A DNA stretch of 64,000 bases from Candidatus Pantoea haifensis (GCA_018842655.1 JAGTWN010000004.1:2852001-2916000); one strand, 5' to 3'; positions 24,005 through 36,832 are shown, numbered from the stretch's first letter. The notes: generated from the letters alone by a model not told the origin. Numbers and translations are program-made.

Positions 24005-24929
24005 GTGGCACAAAAAGATTATGTAGGCCGCGGGCGTTCAACAGGGACGCGTCGCAAGAAAAGCCCCAGCCGTGGTAAAAAAGTAAAGGTAGCTCGGGCA
24101 TATCTAAATTAATGATTGGACTGGCGGTTGCGGTGTTGGTGACCTTTGCCGGTGGTTTATGGTTCCTTGCGCATCATAAAAAGAAGACGCGCCGGTCATT
24201 ACGGATCATAAAGCCAACGGCAATGGCTTACCGCCGAAACCGGAAGAGCGTTGGAAATACATCAAAGAGCTGGAAAATCGTCAGGTCACAGTGCCAACGC
24301 CGATTGAACCATCTGCGGGTGGCGAAGTGAAATCGCAAACCCAGCTCACAGATGAACAACGTCAGTTACTGGAACAGATGCAGGCAGACATGCGTCAGCA
24401 GCCAACTCAGCTGAACGAAGTGCCGTGGAACGAGCAAACGCCTGCACAGCGCCAGGTTACGCTGCAGCATCAACAGCAGTTACAGCAAATGCAGCGTCAG
24501 CAGGAGCAGGCCCAGCAGCAGCGTCAACAGCAGTTGCAACAACAACGTCAGCAGCAGCAGTTACAGCAGCAACGTCAACAGCAACAGCAACAGCAACAGC
24601 AAAATGTTCAGCGCCAGACGCAACCTGCTCCTGTAACACATGAACCGGCCACTCAACCCAAGCCACAAGAAACAGCGAAGACAAAATCTGAAAAAGCGTC
24701 ATCACAGCGTTGGATGGTGCAATGTGGTTCCTTTAAAGGCACCGATCAGGCTGAATCTGTTCGTGCGGGCTTAGCCTTTGAAGGCTTTGAAAGCCGCATC
24801 ACCACGGGCGGCGGCTGGAACCGTGTCGTCATTGGTCCGTATAAAGATCGAGCAACGGCTGACAGCACCTTAAAACGCTTACGCAGTTCAGGACACTCAA
24901 GCTGCATTCCGCTCGCCGTCGGGGGTTGA
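24005..24929 (+). CDS. ftsN: Cell-division protein FtsN (two frame breaks; glutamine-rich linker)
   Basis: Late divisome protein that triggers septal peptidoglycan synthesis. It starts with GTG ([10 protein letters not shown]). One added A at 24077-24082 and one at 24178-24182 give a continuous 308-residue protein. Its parts are a basic cytoplasmic tail, one membrane helix ([17 protein letters not shown]) near residue 38, and helical periplasmic motifs including [14 protein letters not shown] very glutamine-rich linker (about residues 150-205) precedes a C-terminal SPOR domain ([10 protein letters not shown]). The two breaks, in an essential gene, are best read as undercalls. Its stop codon overlaps the hslV heat-shock promoter. 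Confidence 0.92.
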
Positions 24930-24952
24930 AACCCGACAAACTCGCCCCATAT
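24925..24952 (+). promoter_or_regulatory. Sigma-32 heat-shock promoter of hslVU
   Basis: A -35 element GTTGAAA and a -10 element CCCCATAT are separated by 13 bases, a near-perfect RpoH promoter. The -35 element contains the ftsN stop codon. It starts about 75 bases before hslV. Confidence 0.85.
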
Positions 24953-25017
24953 CAGTTTGCATGATACGCCGCGCCTCGTGCGCGGCGCTTTTTCCGACTG
25001 CAACAAGGGGTCTGCCC

Positions 25018-25548
25018 GTGACAACAATAGTAAGTGTACGACGCAACGGCCAGGTAGTGATTGGCGGTGATGGCCAGGCTACTCTCGGCAATACCGTAAT
25101 GAAAGGCAACGTTAAAAAAGTGCGTCGTCTGTACAACGATAAAGTTATCGCCGGTTTCGCTGGCGGTACTGCAGATGCCTTTACCCTGTTTGAACTCTTC
25201 GAACGTAAACTTGAAATGCACCAGGGCCATTTGGTGAAAGCAGCCGTTGAACTGGCAAAAGACTGGCGCACCGATCGTATGCTGCGCCGCCTGGAAGCTT
25301 TGCTGGCGGTAGCTGATGAGTCTGCGTCGCTGATCATCAGTGGTAATGGCGATGTGATCCAACCCGAAAACGATTTAATTGCCATCGGCTCAGGCGGCCC
25401 TTTTGCTCAGGCTGCTGCCCGTGCGCTGCTGGAAAATACCGAGCTGGGTGCTCGCGACATCGTGGAGAAATCGCTGAATATCGCCGGTGATATCTGCATC
25501 TACACTAACCACAACGTTAATTTCGAAGAATTACCGTCCAAGGCGTAA
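25018..25548 (+). CDS. hslV: ATP-dependent protease peptidase subunit HslV
   Basis: Threonine protease that forms a double hexamer capped by HslU and degrades misfolded and regulatory proteins under heat stress. 176 residues from the GTG at 25018. After removal of Met the catalytic Thr is N-terminal ([10 protein letters not shown]). GDGQATLGN and [14 protein letters not shown] are family hallmarks. Upstream in-frame codons are excluded because the catalytic Thr must be residue 2. It is preceded by a sigma-32 promoter and lies ten bases before hslU. Confidence 0.98.
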   Translation: MTTIVSVRRNGQVVIGGDGQATLGNTVMKGNVKKVRRLYNDKVIAGFAGGTADAFTLFELFERKLEMHQGHLVKAAVELAKDWRTDRMLRRLEALLAVADESASLIISGNGDVIQPENDLIAIGSGGPFAQAAARALLENTELGARDIVEKSLNIAGDICIYTNHNVNFEELPSKA

Positions 25549-25558
25549 GGATTTAACC

Positions 25559-27539
<1,981 letters not shown>

Positions 27540-27549
27540 GTCTGCCAAC

Positions 27550-27578
27550 GAAAACGGGTGCCTGCGCACCCGTTTTTC
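27550..27578. terminator. Two-way terminator between rraA and zapB
   Basis: The stem AACGGGTG/CGCACCCGTT is flanked by A4 on the left and T5 on the right, between convergent rraA and zapB. Confidence 0.85.
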
Positions 27579-27592
27579 GCATCAGCTGAGGT

Positions 27593-27832
27593 TTAAACCT
27601 CTTCCATTTTTCCCAGCAGCGCACGCAGGCGTTCTTGCCAGACATGCTGCTCCTCTTTCAAATGCTGATTTTCACGCATCAGCGCGTCGTGATTACCCGC
27701 CGCTTGCTGTGCGTCGTTACGCAGGCTGTTGTTCTGTTCTTTCAGTTCTTCAATTTCCATCTGCAACAGGGTGATGGTATCAATCGCCTGCTGTACTTTC
27801 GCTTCCAGTTTCTCGAACACTTCAAATGACAT
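27593..27832 (-). CDS. zapB: Septal-ring assembly protein ZapB
   Basis: Small coiled-coil protein that bundles FtsZ rings through ZapA and links them to MatP and the chromosome terminus. 79 residues from [18 protein letters not shown], with continuous heptad repeats over nearly the whole length. An in-frame GTG at 27886 exists, but homology sets the start at 27832. Confidence 0.96.
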   Translation of the reverse strand: MSFEVFEKLEAKVQQAIDTITLLQMEIEELKEQNNSLRNDAQQAAGNHDALMRENQHLKEEQHVWQERLRALLGKMEEV

Positions 27833-28238
27833 CTTTCTGACCTCTCCTAAATCTTGCAAGGCGTTGATGATGCCAGCTAAGCGCACGGCGCTTCAGCCAG
27901 CAACGATTTCCCGATTGTATGTAGCCTCACCGCGCAAGTCCAGTAACGCTGACCTTCCACGCTGAGTCTGTAACACTTTTCAGCCTATGCCTAAGAATCG
28001 TGCTGACGCGTTTTTGCGCGATCGCGCTCACCATTCAAGAATGCGCGAATGATGCTTAAAGAAAGCAAAAATACGCGAAAACGCGCATTTTTATGACACA
28101 GCACACAAAAATTAAGTTCGCTATTTCTCGTTTATGTTCGTTAACGATAAATTTACAACAGCCCTACATAAGAGGTGGGTGACTCATGGAATGAGAACAA
28201 AAACTGATAAAATTTAACCTCGCTTCAGGAACAACATT
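27833..28238. other. Intergenic region between divergent zapB and glpF
   Basis: About 400 bases with the divergent promoters. The only clear regulatory elements are GlpR-type operators near 28113-28152. I see no supported gene and no sRNA-like terminator here. Confidence 0.55.
28113..28152. promoter_or_regulatory. Tandem GlpR operators upstream of glpF
   Basis: TATGTTCGTTAACGATAAAT at 28133-28152 fits the GlpR half-site consensus (ATGTTCG and its complement). A weaker 20-base copy, TAAGTTCGCTATTTCTCGTT, lies directly upstream (28113-28132). GlpR would repress glpFKX until glycerol 3-phosphate builds up. Confidence 0.7.
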
Positions 28239-29093
28239 ATGAGTCAGACAACTAACACGCTCAAAGGCCAGTGTATTGCCGAATTTATTGGGACCGGCTT
28301 GATTATTTTCTTCGGTGCAGGCTGTGTCGCTGCGCTGAAGCTCGCCGGTGCCGCATTCGGTCAGTGGGAAATCTGTATTATTTGGGGTTTAGGCGTTTCC
28401 ATGGCAGCGTATCTCACCGCTGGCGTGTCTGGTGCGCACCTTAACCCTGCTATCACGCTTGCGCTTTGTCTGTTTGCTAACTTTGAAGGGCGCAAAGTGG
28501 TGCCCTATATTGTGGCGCAGATTGCGGGTGCATTTTGTGCAGCGGCGCTGGTGTATGGTTTGTACTACAGCCTGTTCTTCGATTACGAAACCAGTCATCA
28601 GATGGTGCGCGGCAGTGTCGAAAGCCTCGATTTAGCAGGCATCTTCTCAACCTATCCGAATCCACACATCAGTGTGGGTCAGGCGTTTTTAGTTGAGATG
28701 GTGATTACCGCCGTGCTGATGGCCGTCATTATGGGCCTGACCGACGACGGTAACGGTTTGCCGCGTGGCCCGCTGGCACCGCTGCTGATTGGTCTGTTGG
28801 TCGCTGTTATTGGTGGCGCAATGGGCCCGTTAACCGGCTTCGCCCTTAACCCGGCACGTGATTTCGGACCGAAGATCTTCGCATGGCTGGCAGGCTGGGG
28901 TAACGTGGCATTCACGGGTGGCCGTGATATTCCCTACTTCCTTGTGCCGATCTTTGGCCCCATCGTTGGTGCTTGTTTGGGTGCCTTTGGTTATCGCGTC
29001 CTGATTGGTCGCCATCTGCCTGGCGCAGCAAAAGAAATTGCCAGCACGACAACAGAAAAACCGGTCGCCCGCGCTCAGCAGCGTAAAGCGTAA
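28239..29093 (+). CDS. glpF: Glycerol facilitator GlpF
   Basis: Aquaglyceroporin channel in the inner membrane. 284 residues with six membrane helices and two half-helices. The two pore motifs HLNPAIT near residue 66 and ALNPARDFG near 201 are both intact, and the wide selectivity filter of glycerol channels fits the sequence around them. First gene of glpFKX, 29 bases before glpK. Confidence 0.98.
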   Translation: MSQTTNTLKGQCIAEFIGTGLIIFFGAGCVAALKLAGAAFGQWEICIIWGLGVSMAAYLTAGVSGAHLNPAITLALCLFANFEGRKVVPYIVAQIAGAFCAAALVYGLYYSLFFDYETSHQMVRGSVESLDLAGIFSTYPNPHISVGQAFLVEMVITAVLMAVIMGLTDDGNGLPRGPLAPLLIGLLVAVIGGAMGPLTGFALNPARDFGPKIFAWLAGWGNVAFTGGRDIPYFLVPIFGPIVGACLGAFGYRVLIGRHLPGAAKEIASTTTEKPVARAQQRKA

Positions 29094-29122
29094 GTTTCAC
29101 CTTTATCATCAGGAAAGAATTT

Positions 29123-30637
29123 ATGACTACTACCACCGATAAAAAATATATCGTCGCGCTCGATCAGGGCACAACCAGTTCACGTGCGGTGATACTGGAT
29201 CACGACGCCAACATCGTAGCCGTATCGCAGCGCGAATTTACTCAAATCTACCCTAAAGCGGGTTGGGTTGAGCATGATCCAATGGATATCTGGGCCTCAC
29301 AAAGTTCAACGCTGGTAGAAGTGCTGGCGCACGCCGACATCCGTTCCGACGAAATTGCGGCAATTGGTATCACTAACCAGCGTGAAACCGCCATCGTCTG
29401 GGATAAAGAGACCGGCAAACCGATTTATAACGCCATTGTCTGGCAGGACCCACGTACTGCGGATTACTGTAACAAGTTAAAGAAAGAGGGTCTGGAAGAG
29501 TACATCCAGCACACCACCGGTCTGGTGATTAACCCTTATTTCTCCGGTACTAAAGTAAAATGGATTCTGGATCACGTAGAAGGCGCGCGTGAACGTGCGA
29601 AACGTGGCGAACTGCTGTTTGGTACGGTTGATACCTGGCTGGTATGGAAAATGACCCAGGGCCGCGTACACATCACGGATTACACCAATGCGTCGCGCAC
29701 CATGATGTTCAACATTCACAAGCTGGAATGGGATCAGCGCATGCTGGATATTCTCGATATTCCACGTGAAATGCTGCCGGAAGTGAAATCCTCTTCTGAA
29801 GTTTACGGCCAGACCAACATTGGTGGTAAAGGCGGAACACGTATTCCTATCGCGGGTATCGCCGGTGACCAGCAGGCTGCGCTGTATGGCCAGCTGTGCG
29901 TTCAGCCTGGCATGGCGAAAAACACCTATGGCACCGGCTGCTTTATGCTGATGAACACCGGTACTGAAGCGGTAACGTCAACGCATGGTCTGTTGACAAC
30001 CATCGCGTGCGGTCCGCGTGGTGAAGTGAACTATGCACTGGAAGGTGCGGTATTCATCGGCGGCGCATCCATTCAGTGGCTGCGTGACGAGATGAAGCTG
30101 ATCAGCGATTCGGCTGACTCTGAATACTTTGCCATGAAGGTTAAAGACACCAACGGTGTGTATATGGTGCCAGCTTTTACAGGCCTGGGTGCGCCTTACT
30201 GGGACCCGTATGCGCGCGGTGCCATCTTCGGTTTGACACGCGGTGCGAATGCTAACCACATCATCCGCGCCACGCTGGAGTCTATCGCTTACCAAACGCG
30301 TGACGTGCTGGAAGCGATGCAGAACGACGCCAACACGCGCTTGCAGGCGCTGCGTGTGGATGGTGGTGCGGTTGCCAACAACTTCCTGATGCAGTTCCAG
30401 TCTGACATTCTCGGCACGCGCGTTGAACGTCCTGAAGTACGCGAAGTCACTGCGTTGGGGTCCGCTTACCTGGCAGGACTGGCGGTTGGCTTCTGGCAGG
30501 ATCTGGAAGAGGTTCGTGCCAAGTCAGTTATTGAGCGTGAATTCCGTCCAAGCCTTGAAACCACCGAGCGTAACTATCGTTATGCTGGCTGGAAAAAAGC
30601 GGTTGCTCGCGCGCAAGCGTGGGAAGAACAGGAGTAA
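29123..30637 (+). CDS. glpK: Glycerol kinase GlpK
   Basis: Phosphorylates glycerol to glycerol 3-phosphate, trapping it in the cell; in enterics it is inhibited by fructose 1,6-bisphosphate and enzyme IIA-Glc. 504 residues of the FGGY kinase family. [12 protein letters not shown] near residue 12, [16 protein letters not shown] near 82 and the FGGY signature region [11 protein letters not shown] near 358 are present. Same operon as glpF. Confidence 0.98.
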   Translation: MTTTTDKKYIVALDQGTTSSRAVILDHDANIVAVSQREFTQIYPKAGWVEHDPMDIWASQSSTLVEVLAHADIRSDEIAAIGITNQRETAIVWDKETGKPIYNAIVWQDPRTADYCNKLKKEGLEEYIQHTTGLVINPYFSGTKVKWILDHVEGARERAKRGELLFGTVDTWLVWKMTQGRVHITDYTNASRTMMFNIHKLEWDQRMLDILDIPREMLPEVKSSSEVYGQTNIGGKGGTRIPIAGIAGDQQAALYGQLCVQPGMAKNTYGTGCFMLMNTGTEAVTSTHGLLTTIACGPRGEVNYALEGAVFIGGASIQWLRDEMKLISDSADSEYFAMKVKDTNGVYMVPAFTGLGAPYWDPYARGAIFGLTRGANANHIIRATLESIAYQTRDVLEAMQNDANTRLQALRVDGGAVANNFLMQFQSDILGTRVERPEVREVTALGSAYLAGLAVGFWQDLEEVRAKSVIEREFRPSLETTERNYRYAGWKKAVARAQAWEEQE

Positions 30638-30646
30638 TGCTGTACC

Positions 30647-30674
30647 GCCCGCATCACATTGATGCGGGCCTTTT
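30647..30674 (+). terminator. Hairpin between glpK and glpX
   Basis: The stem GCCCGCATCA/TGATGCGGGC is followed by CTTTT. It probably acts as a partial terminator that lowers glpX expression relative to glpFK. Confidence 0.7.
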
Positions 30675-30730
30675 CCCGCCCTCTCCTCGCTGTGCTACAC
30701 TGCCTGCCTGTTTTTTGTCAGGTAGATGCC

Positions 30731-31741
30731 ATGAAACGAGAACTTGCCATTGAATTTTCCCGCGTAACTGAAGCTGCCGCGCTGGCAGGTTATCACTGGT
30801 TAGGTCGTGGAGATAAAAACGCTGCCGACGGCGCCGCTGTTCACGCAATGCGTCAGGTATTAAATACGATCGATATTTCCGGTCAGATTGTAATTGGCGA
30901 AGGCGAAATCGACGAAGCGCCGATGCTCTACATTGGTGAAAACGTCGGAACCGGCAATGGCGATGCGGTAGATATTGCTGTCGACCCAATTGAAGGCACT
31001 CGCATGACCGCCATGGGCCAGGCCAATGCGCTGGCTGTGCTGGCGGTAGGCGATAAAGGCAGTTTTCTGCACGCGCCTGACATGTATATGGAAAAGCTAA
31101 TCGTTGGACCCGCCGCACGTGGGCATATCAATCTTGATCTGCCGCTGGAAACGAATCTGAGAAACATCGCCGCCGCCATGAGCAAACCGCTGTCACAGCT
31201 GACGGTGTCGATTCTGGCCAAACCGCGCCACGATGCGGTCATCAAACAGCTTCAACAACTTGGCGTGCGTGTTTTCGCCTTTCCGGATGGCGATGTCGCA
31301 GCTTCAATCCTGACCTGCATGCCAGACAGTGAAGTGGATGTTCTGTATGGCATCGGTGGCGCGCCTGAAGGCGTAATCTCTGCAGCGGTGATCCGGGCAC
31401 TGGATGGCGACATGCAAGGAAGGCTGCTGGCCCGTCATCAGGTAAAAGGCGACAGCGATGAGAATCGTCAGTTAGGCGAGCAGGAACTATTGCGCTGCGC
31501 TGAAATGGGGATTGAAGCGGATAAAGTCTTAATGCTGGATGCGATGGCGCGTAATGACAATGTGATTTTTGCCGCTACCGGAATCACCAGCGGCGACTTG
31601 CTAAAAGGCATTACGCGCCAGGGCAACATCGCCACCAGTGAAACCTTACTGATTCGGGGTAAATCTCGCACTATTCGCCGCATCCAGTCGATTCACTACC
31701 TCGACCGCAAAGACGCGGCGCTTCATGCTTTTATCCTGTAA
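30731..31741 (+). CDS. glpX: Class II fructose-1,6-bisphosphatase GlpX
   Basis: Gluconeogenic phosphatase of fructose 1,6-bisphosphate, Mn-dependent and a minor isoenzyme beside Fbp in E. coli. 336 residues, equal to E. coli, starting MKRELAIEFSRVTEAAA. The metal-binding motif DPIEGTRMTA near residue 85 and GEGEIDEAPML near 57 are visible. The frame is open upstream but unconserved. The 3' end overlaps emrD by 11 bases on the other strand. Confidence 0.97.
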   Translation: MKRELAIEFSRVTEAAALAGYHWLGRGDKNAADGAAVHAMRQVLNTIDISGQIVIGEGEIDEAPMLYIGENVGTGNGDAVDIAVDPIEGTRMTAMGQANALAVLAVGDKGSFLHAPDMYMEKLIVGPAARGHINLDLPLETNLRNIAAAMSKPLSQLTVSILAKPRHDAVIKQLQQLGVRVFAFPDGDVAASILTCMPDSEVDVLYGIGGAPEGVISAAVIRALDGDMQGRLLARHQVKGDSDENRQLGEQELLRCAEMGIEADKVLMLDAMARNDNVIFAATGITSGDLLKGITRQGNIATSETLLIRGKSRTIRRIQSIHYLDRKDAALHAFIL

Positions 31742-32920
31742 CCGGTTGGTTGCCGCGCTCCGGCTGACGTGAGAGCGGCAACCAGCAGAGCAGCATCACC
31801 AGCGCGGTGAAAAACATCAGCATACCCAGACTGAACTGATCGCGCTGGGGCATCAACGCTGACATCCAGGCAATCAATCCTGATCCCAGATTCTGCATAC
31901 CGCCAATCAGTGCGCCTGCGCTCCCTGCCAGCCACGCATAAGGTTCCATTGCGCCAGATGTCGCCAATGGAAACAGCATGCCTGCGCCGAAGAAAAACAG
32001 CGCGGCGGGCACCAGCAATGTCCAGATGTTCATGATGCCAAACCATGCCGGAAGCCACATCAACAATCCCGCCAGCAGGCAACTGTTTACCCCGCACCAC
32101 ATCAGACTATGCCATGAACGCTGCTCGCGTCCGGCAAACCAGGCACCAAAAAAGCAGCCGGAATCGGCAGAATAAACAGAATGCTCACCGTTAAACTGTT
32201 CAGGCCTAAAACGCCACCCAGCAGGACACCACAACTGGCTTCAAAGACTGCAATACCCGCCAGCGCGCCAATCAGCAAAATGATATAGCGTACAAAATTT
32301 GTGTCGCTTAACAATCTGGCGTAACGCTTAAAAAAGGGCGTGACTTCAGCACTGTGCGGACGGGTTTCCGGCAACCAGCGCGCCATAGCCACTGTTACCA
32401 TCAGGCACAGTAACAGCAGAAAGGCGAAGCAGGCGTGCCAGCCAAATAGCTGGGTTAACAGCGCACCAATGACCGGTGCCAGCAGCGGACTGACCAGAAT
32501 GCCCATGTTTAACAGACTGTTGGCCTGACGCAGCGCCTGACCAGAATAGAGATCGCGCGGCATCGTACGGGCCATTACGCCCGCCACGCCTGTTCCCATG
32601 CCCTGAATGGCACTGCCAAGCACCAGTACATTGAGTGAGGGCGCTAACAGGGCGGTGATCGCACCGATCATAAAGATCATCATGCCGATCAGGATCACGG
32701 GACGACGCCCAACACTATCGGAAAGCGGACCGTAGATCAGCTGCGATCCTCCATAGGTCATCAAATAAGCCGCCATCACGCGTTGCAACGTGCCGTCGCG
32801 CACGTTAAGGGCTTCAGCCATGCTGGCCATTGCCGGAACATAAATGGTTTGTGCCATCTGACCTACGGCAACCAGTACAATCAACATCACCAGCAAAGGG
32901 CGATTTTCCAGTTTTTTCAT
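31731..32920 (-). CDS. emrD: Multidrug efflux MFS transporter EmrD (one frame break)
   Basis: Proton-driven 12-helix exporter of the major facilitator superfamily; the E. coli protein exports uncouplers and detergents. Repaired length 396 residues from MKKLENRPLL. Motif A appears as GPLSDSVGRRP near residue 60. The frame breaks at a T6 run on the coding strand (32148-32153, in IPAAFF) and one added T restores FGAWFAGR. In E. coli emrD lies elsewhere; here it sits between glpX and fpr. Confidence 0.9.
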
Positions 32921-33192
32921 TTTATATGTGCGAGAAAGTTGTCTAAAAAGTAAAGATAAAGCAGCCATTAATCAGGCTGTAACAGGTGACTGGCGGGCAA
33001 AATATCAGGATTCAATGACAAAGCGAGTGGCGAGTGAAAAGCAATAAACTTGCACGCGTCAAGTTTATGCACCAGCTTGTAAATGTAGCGCAACAGTTTG
33101 TCGATTAGAGCTTTTAACCCTGAGCAGGGTAGAAATCTCACCGTTCAGTCGCGAAGATATTCACACGCCTGAAAATCAACCAAGGAGTGATT

Positions 33193-33938
33193 ATGGCCGA
33201 GTGGGTCAATGCGCAAGTAATAGAAGTAAAAAACTGGACGGATGCGCTGTTTAGCCTTCGGGTTCAGGCACCCATTGAGCACTTTACGGCAGGTCAGTTT
33301 GCTAAGCTGGCACTGGAAATCGACGGTGAGCGGGTGCAGCGTGCTTATTCCTATGTCAATGCACCTGACGATCCTCTGCTGGAGTTTTATCTGGTGACGG
33401 TACCTGAAGGCAAACTGAGTCCGCATCTGCACGCGCTGCGCCCAGGCGATCAGGTTATGCTAACCAAAGAGGCCGCTGGTTTTTTTGTGCTGGATGAAGT
33501 GCCGGACTGCAAAACGTTATGGATGCTGGCAACCGGCACCGCGATCGGCCCCTATTTGTCGATTTTGCAACAGGGCGAAGGCCTCGATCGCTTCGAAAAC
33601 ATTGTACTGGTGCATGCGGCGCGCTATGCCGCCGATTTAAGTTTTTACCACTCATGCAGCAGCTTCAACAAACTTACCGTGGCAAACTTCATATCCAAAC
33701 GGTGGTCAGTCGTGAAGAGATCGCGGGTTCGCTGACGGGCCGGGTGCCTGCGCTGATTGAAAATGGCGAGCTGGAGCGCGCAGTTGGGCTAACCATGGAG
33801 GCGGAAAGCAGCCACATCATGCTGTGCGGCAATCCACAAATGGTGCGTGATACCCAGCAGTTGCTGAAAGAGACGCGCGATATGCGTAAGCATCTCAAAC
33901 GCAAGCCGGGTCATATGACCAGCGAACATTACTGGTGA
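33193..33938 (+). CDS. fpr: Ferredoxin/flavodoxin NADP+ reductase Fpr (one frame break)
   Basis: FAD enzyme that passes electrons from NADPH to flavodoxin and ferredoxin; part of the superoxide response in E. coli. Repaired length 248 residues (MAEWVNAQV...EHYW). The FAD motif RAYSYVNAP is near residue 51 and the NADP region LATGTAIGPYLS near 113. A T5 run (33642-33646) needs one more T to give DLSFLPLMQQL. The 3' end overlaps yiiR by 10 bases. Confidence 0.94.
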
Positions 33939-34363
33939 GCCGCAGATCGGTAACGCACAGGCAACGTGGCGGTACCAAAGCGATTTTTTCCTTTGGTACC
34001 GCGAAACACACCCACATCCAGCAACAGTGCGCCAAAAATAATAAAGGGAATTGCGCGTCCAACCAGCCATGGCAGCACACCGTCTAACATGCTCCAGTTT
34101 CCTGCCACCAGCATCCACGCCACAATCAGCAGTAGCGCCCAGTAACCGCGGCGATTGCGATCGTGCAGCCGTTTGACCAACACTGCGCTGGCAGGCCAGA
34201 GCAAGCAAACCACACCAAAGGCTGCCATTTGCGTATCAAGCAGATCGTTACCGGCTAAAACAAACAACAGCGTAGTGGATACCAGCCAGACAGCCTGCCA
34301 GATCCAAAAGTCGCGTCGCCCTAACCGACCGCGATACGAGAAACACCATTGCTGTATCGTCAT
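33929..34363 (-). CDS. yiiR: DUF805 family inner-membrane protein YiiR
   Basis: 144 residues with a conserved start (MTIQQWCFSYRGRLGRRDFW) and four hydrophobic segments. The RRDFW and KRLHDRNRRGYWA motifs are typical of DUF805 proteins. No function is established. The position next to fpr and yiiQ is as in E. coli. Convergent with fpr, with a short overlap. Confidence 0.92.
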   Translation of the reverse strand: MTIQQWCFSYRGRLGRRDFWIWQAVWLVSTTLLFVLAGNDLLDTQMAAFGVVCLLWPASAVLVKRLHDRNRRGYWALLLIVAWMLVAGNWSMLDGVLPWLVGRAIPFIIFGALLLDVGVFRGTKGKNRFGTATLPVRYRSAAHQ

Positions 34364-34463
34364 GCTTTATCACTCTGCGATAAATTTAAGCCGCCGCGCT
34401 TTTGACCTTGCGGATAAAAACCGTTCTAATTTGGAACTGAGTTTACTGGTTAGGATCGACAAA

Positions 34464-35099
34464 ATGAAGAATTTGCCAGGCGCAATGTTGTTGAGTGCTG
34501 CGCTGACGGTTCCGGCATTTGCCGCCGACCCACAACCATTGGATCGGGCCGAACATATGCCCGCCGCGCCTTATCTGTTATCTGGCGCACCCACGTTTGA
34601 TATGTCGATTGGCCAGTTCCGCGAGAAGTATAACGCTGCCAATCCTGCGCTTCCGCTAATGGAATACCGTGCCATCGACAATCGTGGCGACAAAAGCAAC
34701 CTGACACGAGCTGCCAGCAAGATCAGTGAGACCTTATACGCATCGACTGCACTGGAACCTGGCACCGGTAAAATTAAAACGTTGCAGATTACCTGGCTTC
34801 CCTTGCCGGGGCCGGATCAGAGCGCCTCGCAAGCGAAGGCAATGGATTATATGACGGCAATGTTACGCTTTTTCGTCCCGGGTTTGACGCCTGAAGAGGG
34901 ACGTGAAAAGCTGGAAGGTTTACTGAGTGACGGCAAAGGATCGCACTATTTTGCCCACAACGAAGGCGCGCTGCGCTTTGTGGTCGCTGACAACGGCGAC
35001 AAGGGCTTAACCTTCGCCATTGAGCCGCTTAAACTGACGCTCGCTACCCCTGATCGGGCGGGCAAAAATGACGAAAAGCAAAGCCATCGGCACATTTGA
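34464..35099 (+). CDS. yiiQ: YiiQ family (DUF1454) periplasmic protein
   Basis: 211 residues from [20 protein letters not shown], with a clear signal peptide cleaved after AFA|AD. The remainder is soluble and matches the YiiQ/DUF1454 pattern in context and sequence; function unknown. The start at 34464 follows TAGGAT. Upstream in-frame codons belong to the yiiR antisense side. It lies 75 bases before tpiA, as in E. coli. Confidence 0.92.
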   Translation: MKNLPGAMLLSAALTVPAFAADPQPLDRAEHMPAAPYLLSGAPTFDMSIGQFREKYNAANPALPLMEYRAIDNRGDKSNLTRAASKISETLYASTALEPGTGKIKTLQITWLPLPGPDQSASQAKAMDYMTAMLRFFVPGLTPEEGREKLEGLLSDGKGSHYFAHNEGALRFVVADNGDKGLTFAIEPLKLTLATPDRAGKNDEKQSHRHI

Positions 35100-35173
35100 T
35101 CTCTATACTGTCTGGCAGACAACGCTGCCTGCCGGCAGTGCTATTTCATGAATCGCGTTATGCGGAGGATAGA

Positions 35174-35938
35174 ATGCGACATCCACTGGTTATGGGTAAC
35201 TGGAAACTGAATGGTAGCAAGCAGATGACAGCCGAGTTAATCGACGGTCTGCGCAAAGAACTCTCCGGCGTTGAAGGCTGTGGCGTGGCCATTGCACCAC
35301 CGACGATTTACCTCGATCAGGCAAAGCACGCTATCTCCGGTAGTCATATCGCTCTGGGTGCGCAGAACGTGGATGTGAATCTGTCTGGCGCATTCACCGG
35401 CGAAGTTTCAGCGGACATGCTGAAAGACATCGGCGCGAAATACATCATCATCGGCCACTCCGAGCGTCGTACTTATCATAAAGAGAGCGACGAATTCATC
35501 GCGAAAAAATATGCCGTGCTGAAAGCTGCAGGTTTGACGCCTGTTCTGTGCATTGGTGAAACCGAAGCCGAGAACGAAGCCGGTAAAACGGAAGAAGTCT
35601 GTGCTCGCCAGATTGATGCCGTGCTGGAAACGCAAGGTGCAGAAGCATTTAAAGATGCTGTTATCGCTTATGAACCTGTCTGGGCTATTGGCACCGGCAA
35701 ATCAGCCACCCCAGCGCAGGCGCAGGCTGTCCACAAGTTCATTCGCGATCACATCGCGAAGAAAGATGCCGCAATTGCCGAACAAGTAATCATTCAGTAC
35801 GGCGGTTCCGTTAATGATAAAAATGCTGCGGAGCTGTTTACTCAACCAGACATTGATGGCGCGCTGGTTGGCGGTGCTTCACTGAAGGCAGATGCTTTCA
35901 CCGTGATCGTGAAAGCCGCCGCGGCAGCAAAAGCTTAA
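35174..35938 (+). CDS. tpiA: Triose-phosphate isomerase TpiA
   Basis: Interconverts dihydroxyacetone phosphate and glyceraldehyde 3-phosphate. 254 residues forming a TIM barrel. The catalytic Lys is in NWKLNGSK near residue 11, the His in GHSERR near 96, the Glu in [10 protein letters not shown] near 167 and the phosphate loop GGSVNDKN follows. GGAGG-like GCGGAGGAT precedes the start. A terminator follows directly. Confidence 0.98.
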   Translation: MRHPLVMGNWKLNGSKQMTAELIDGLRKELSGVEGCGVAIAPPTIYLDQAKHAISGSHIALGAQNVDVNLSGAFTGEVSADMLKDIGAKYIIIGHSERRTYHKESDEFIAKKYAVLKAAGLTPVLCIGETEAENEAGKTEEVCARQIDAVLETQGAEAFKDAVIAYEPVWAIGTGKSATPAQAQAVHKFIRDHIAKKDAAIAEQVIIQYGGSVNDKNAAELFTQPDIDGALVGGASLKADAFTVIVKAAAAAKA

Positions 35939-35948
35939 TCTGTGAATA

Positions 35949-35975
35949 AAGGCGGCGACTAAGCCGCCTTTTTTA
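35949..35975. terminator. Terminator of tpiA, overlapping the end of cdh
   Basis: The stem AAGGCGGC/GCCGCCTT is followed by T4 on the plus strand. The stem also encodes the last codons (KKAA) of cdh on the other strand, so coding and terminator functions overlap. Confidence 0.82.
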
Positions 35976-36731
35976 CTGGCGGCAACATTTTACAGCTATG
36001 ATCCTGCACCTCTTCCGCCGAGCCGCTGTTCAGTAACAGCCAGTTGCGCTCAATCGCCATCAGCACTAAACGCCCATCGGTTAAGCTCGCCATCGCGAGT
36101 CCATATTTTCCCATCTCCCCACGTGCCAGCGGCACTTCCGTCGCTAACCGAATAAACGGACTTTGCTGTGCCAGTTCCGCCCTGGTCAGCGTGCGCAACA
36201 GATAGCGATGCTTGCGGAGCGTGGCTGTCTGCCACTGCTCATTAAGTGAAGGTGCAAGCGTATCGAGTCGCTGACGCACGTCAGGCCGTAAGCAGGAAAT
36301 ATGAATGTGTAGCTGATTCTGCGTGCGGCCATACTTAGCATTGATAGCTAACGACAGCGCATTATCGTCAATGGGTGCTTTACGCCGCTGCGCCAGCGCA
36401 TGGCGTTGTTGCCAGGCAAAAAGAAAATAATTCGGCGTGGTGGGATTTAGCAACGACGGACTTTCAATGCCGCTGGTTTTCGTTGTCGGGATAAGAAGAT
36501 ATTGCAGCGGCCCATTGATATCTTTCAGCATCGCATAGCCCTGAGCCAGCACGACACGCTGACAGGGCGCTGGCCGGCCTGTTTGCTGCAAGTTTGGCAC
36601 GCACTTTTCACTGACAATCTGCCATAAAGCATCGGAATTTTTTTGAAGTGAGCAGCCGCGATCAGCATCGCTGTAATGATTAATGCAAACAGAATAACAA
36701 TCAGACTGATGACACGACGACTCGCCCGCAT
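35959..36731 (-). CDS. cdh: CDP-diacylglycerol pyrophosphatase Cdh (one frame break)
   Basis: Membrane-anchored hydrolase that splits CDP-diacylglycerol to phosphatidate and CMP. Repaired length 257 residues. The N-terminal helix RRVISLIVILFALIITAML anchors it. The HIT-like active site is QLHIHISC near residue 140, and GPLQYLLIPT and GKYGLAMA are typical of the family. The frame breaks at an A7 run on the coding strand (36638-36644), repaired by one more A. A signal-anchor start at 36731 is the only sensible one. Confidence 0.9.
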
Positions 36732-36832
36732 AGCAAAGCTTCCTCTGTCTTAACCAGTCCGCATCCTCGCCTGGCGCACGTTAAATGTCACGCCTGCTTT
36801 GTCGCCCTGAACACCCGCAATAACAGTGAAAC

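Noticed and set aside
24425-24643. Alanine/threonine-rich frames in the ftsN Q-tract
   Set aside because: Other-frame readings of CAG/CAA repeats; a CRISPR-like repeat was also considered but the units are codons of a linker.
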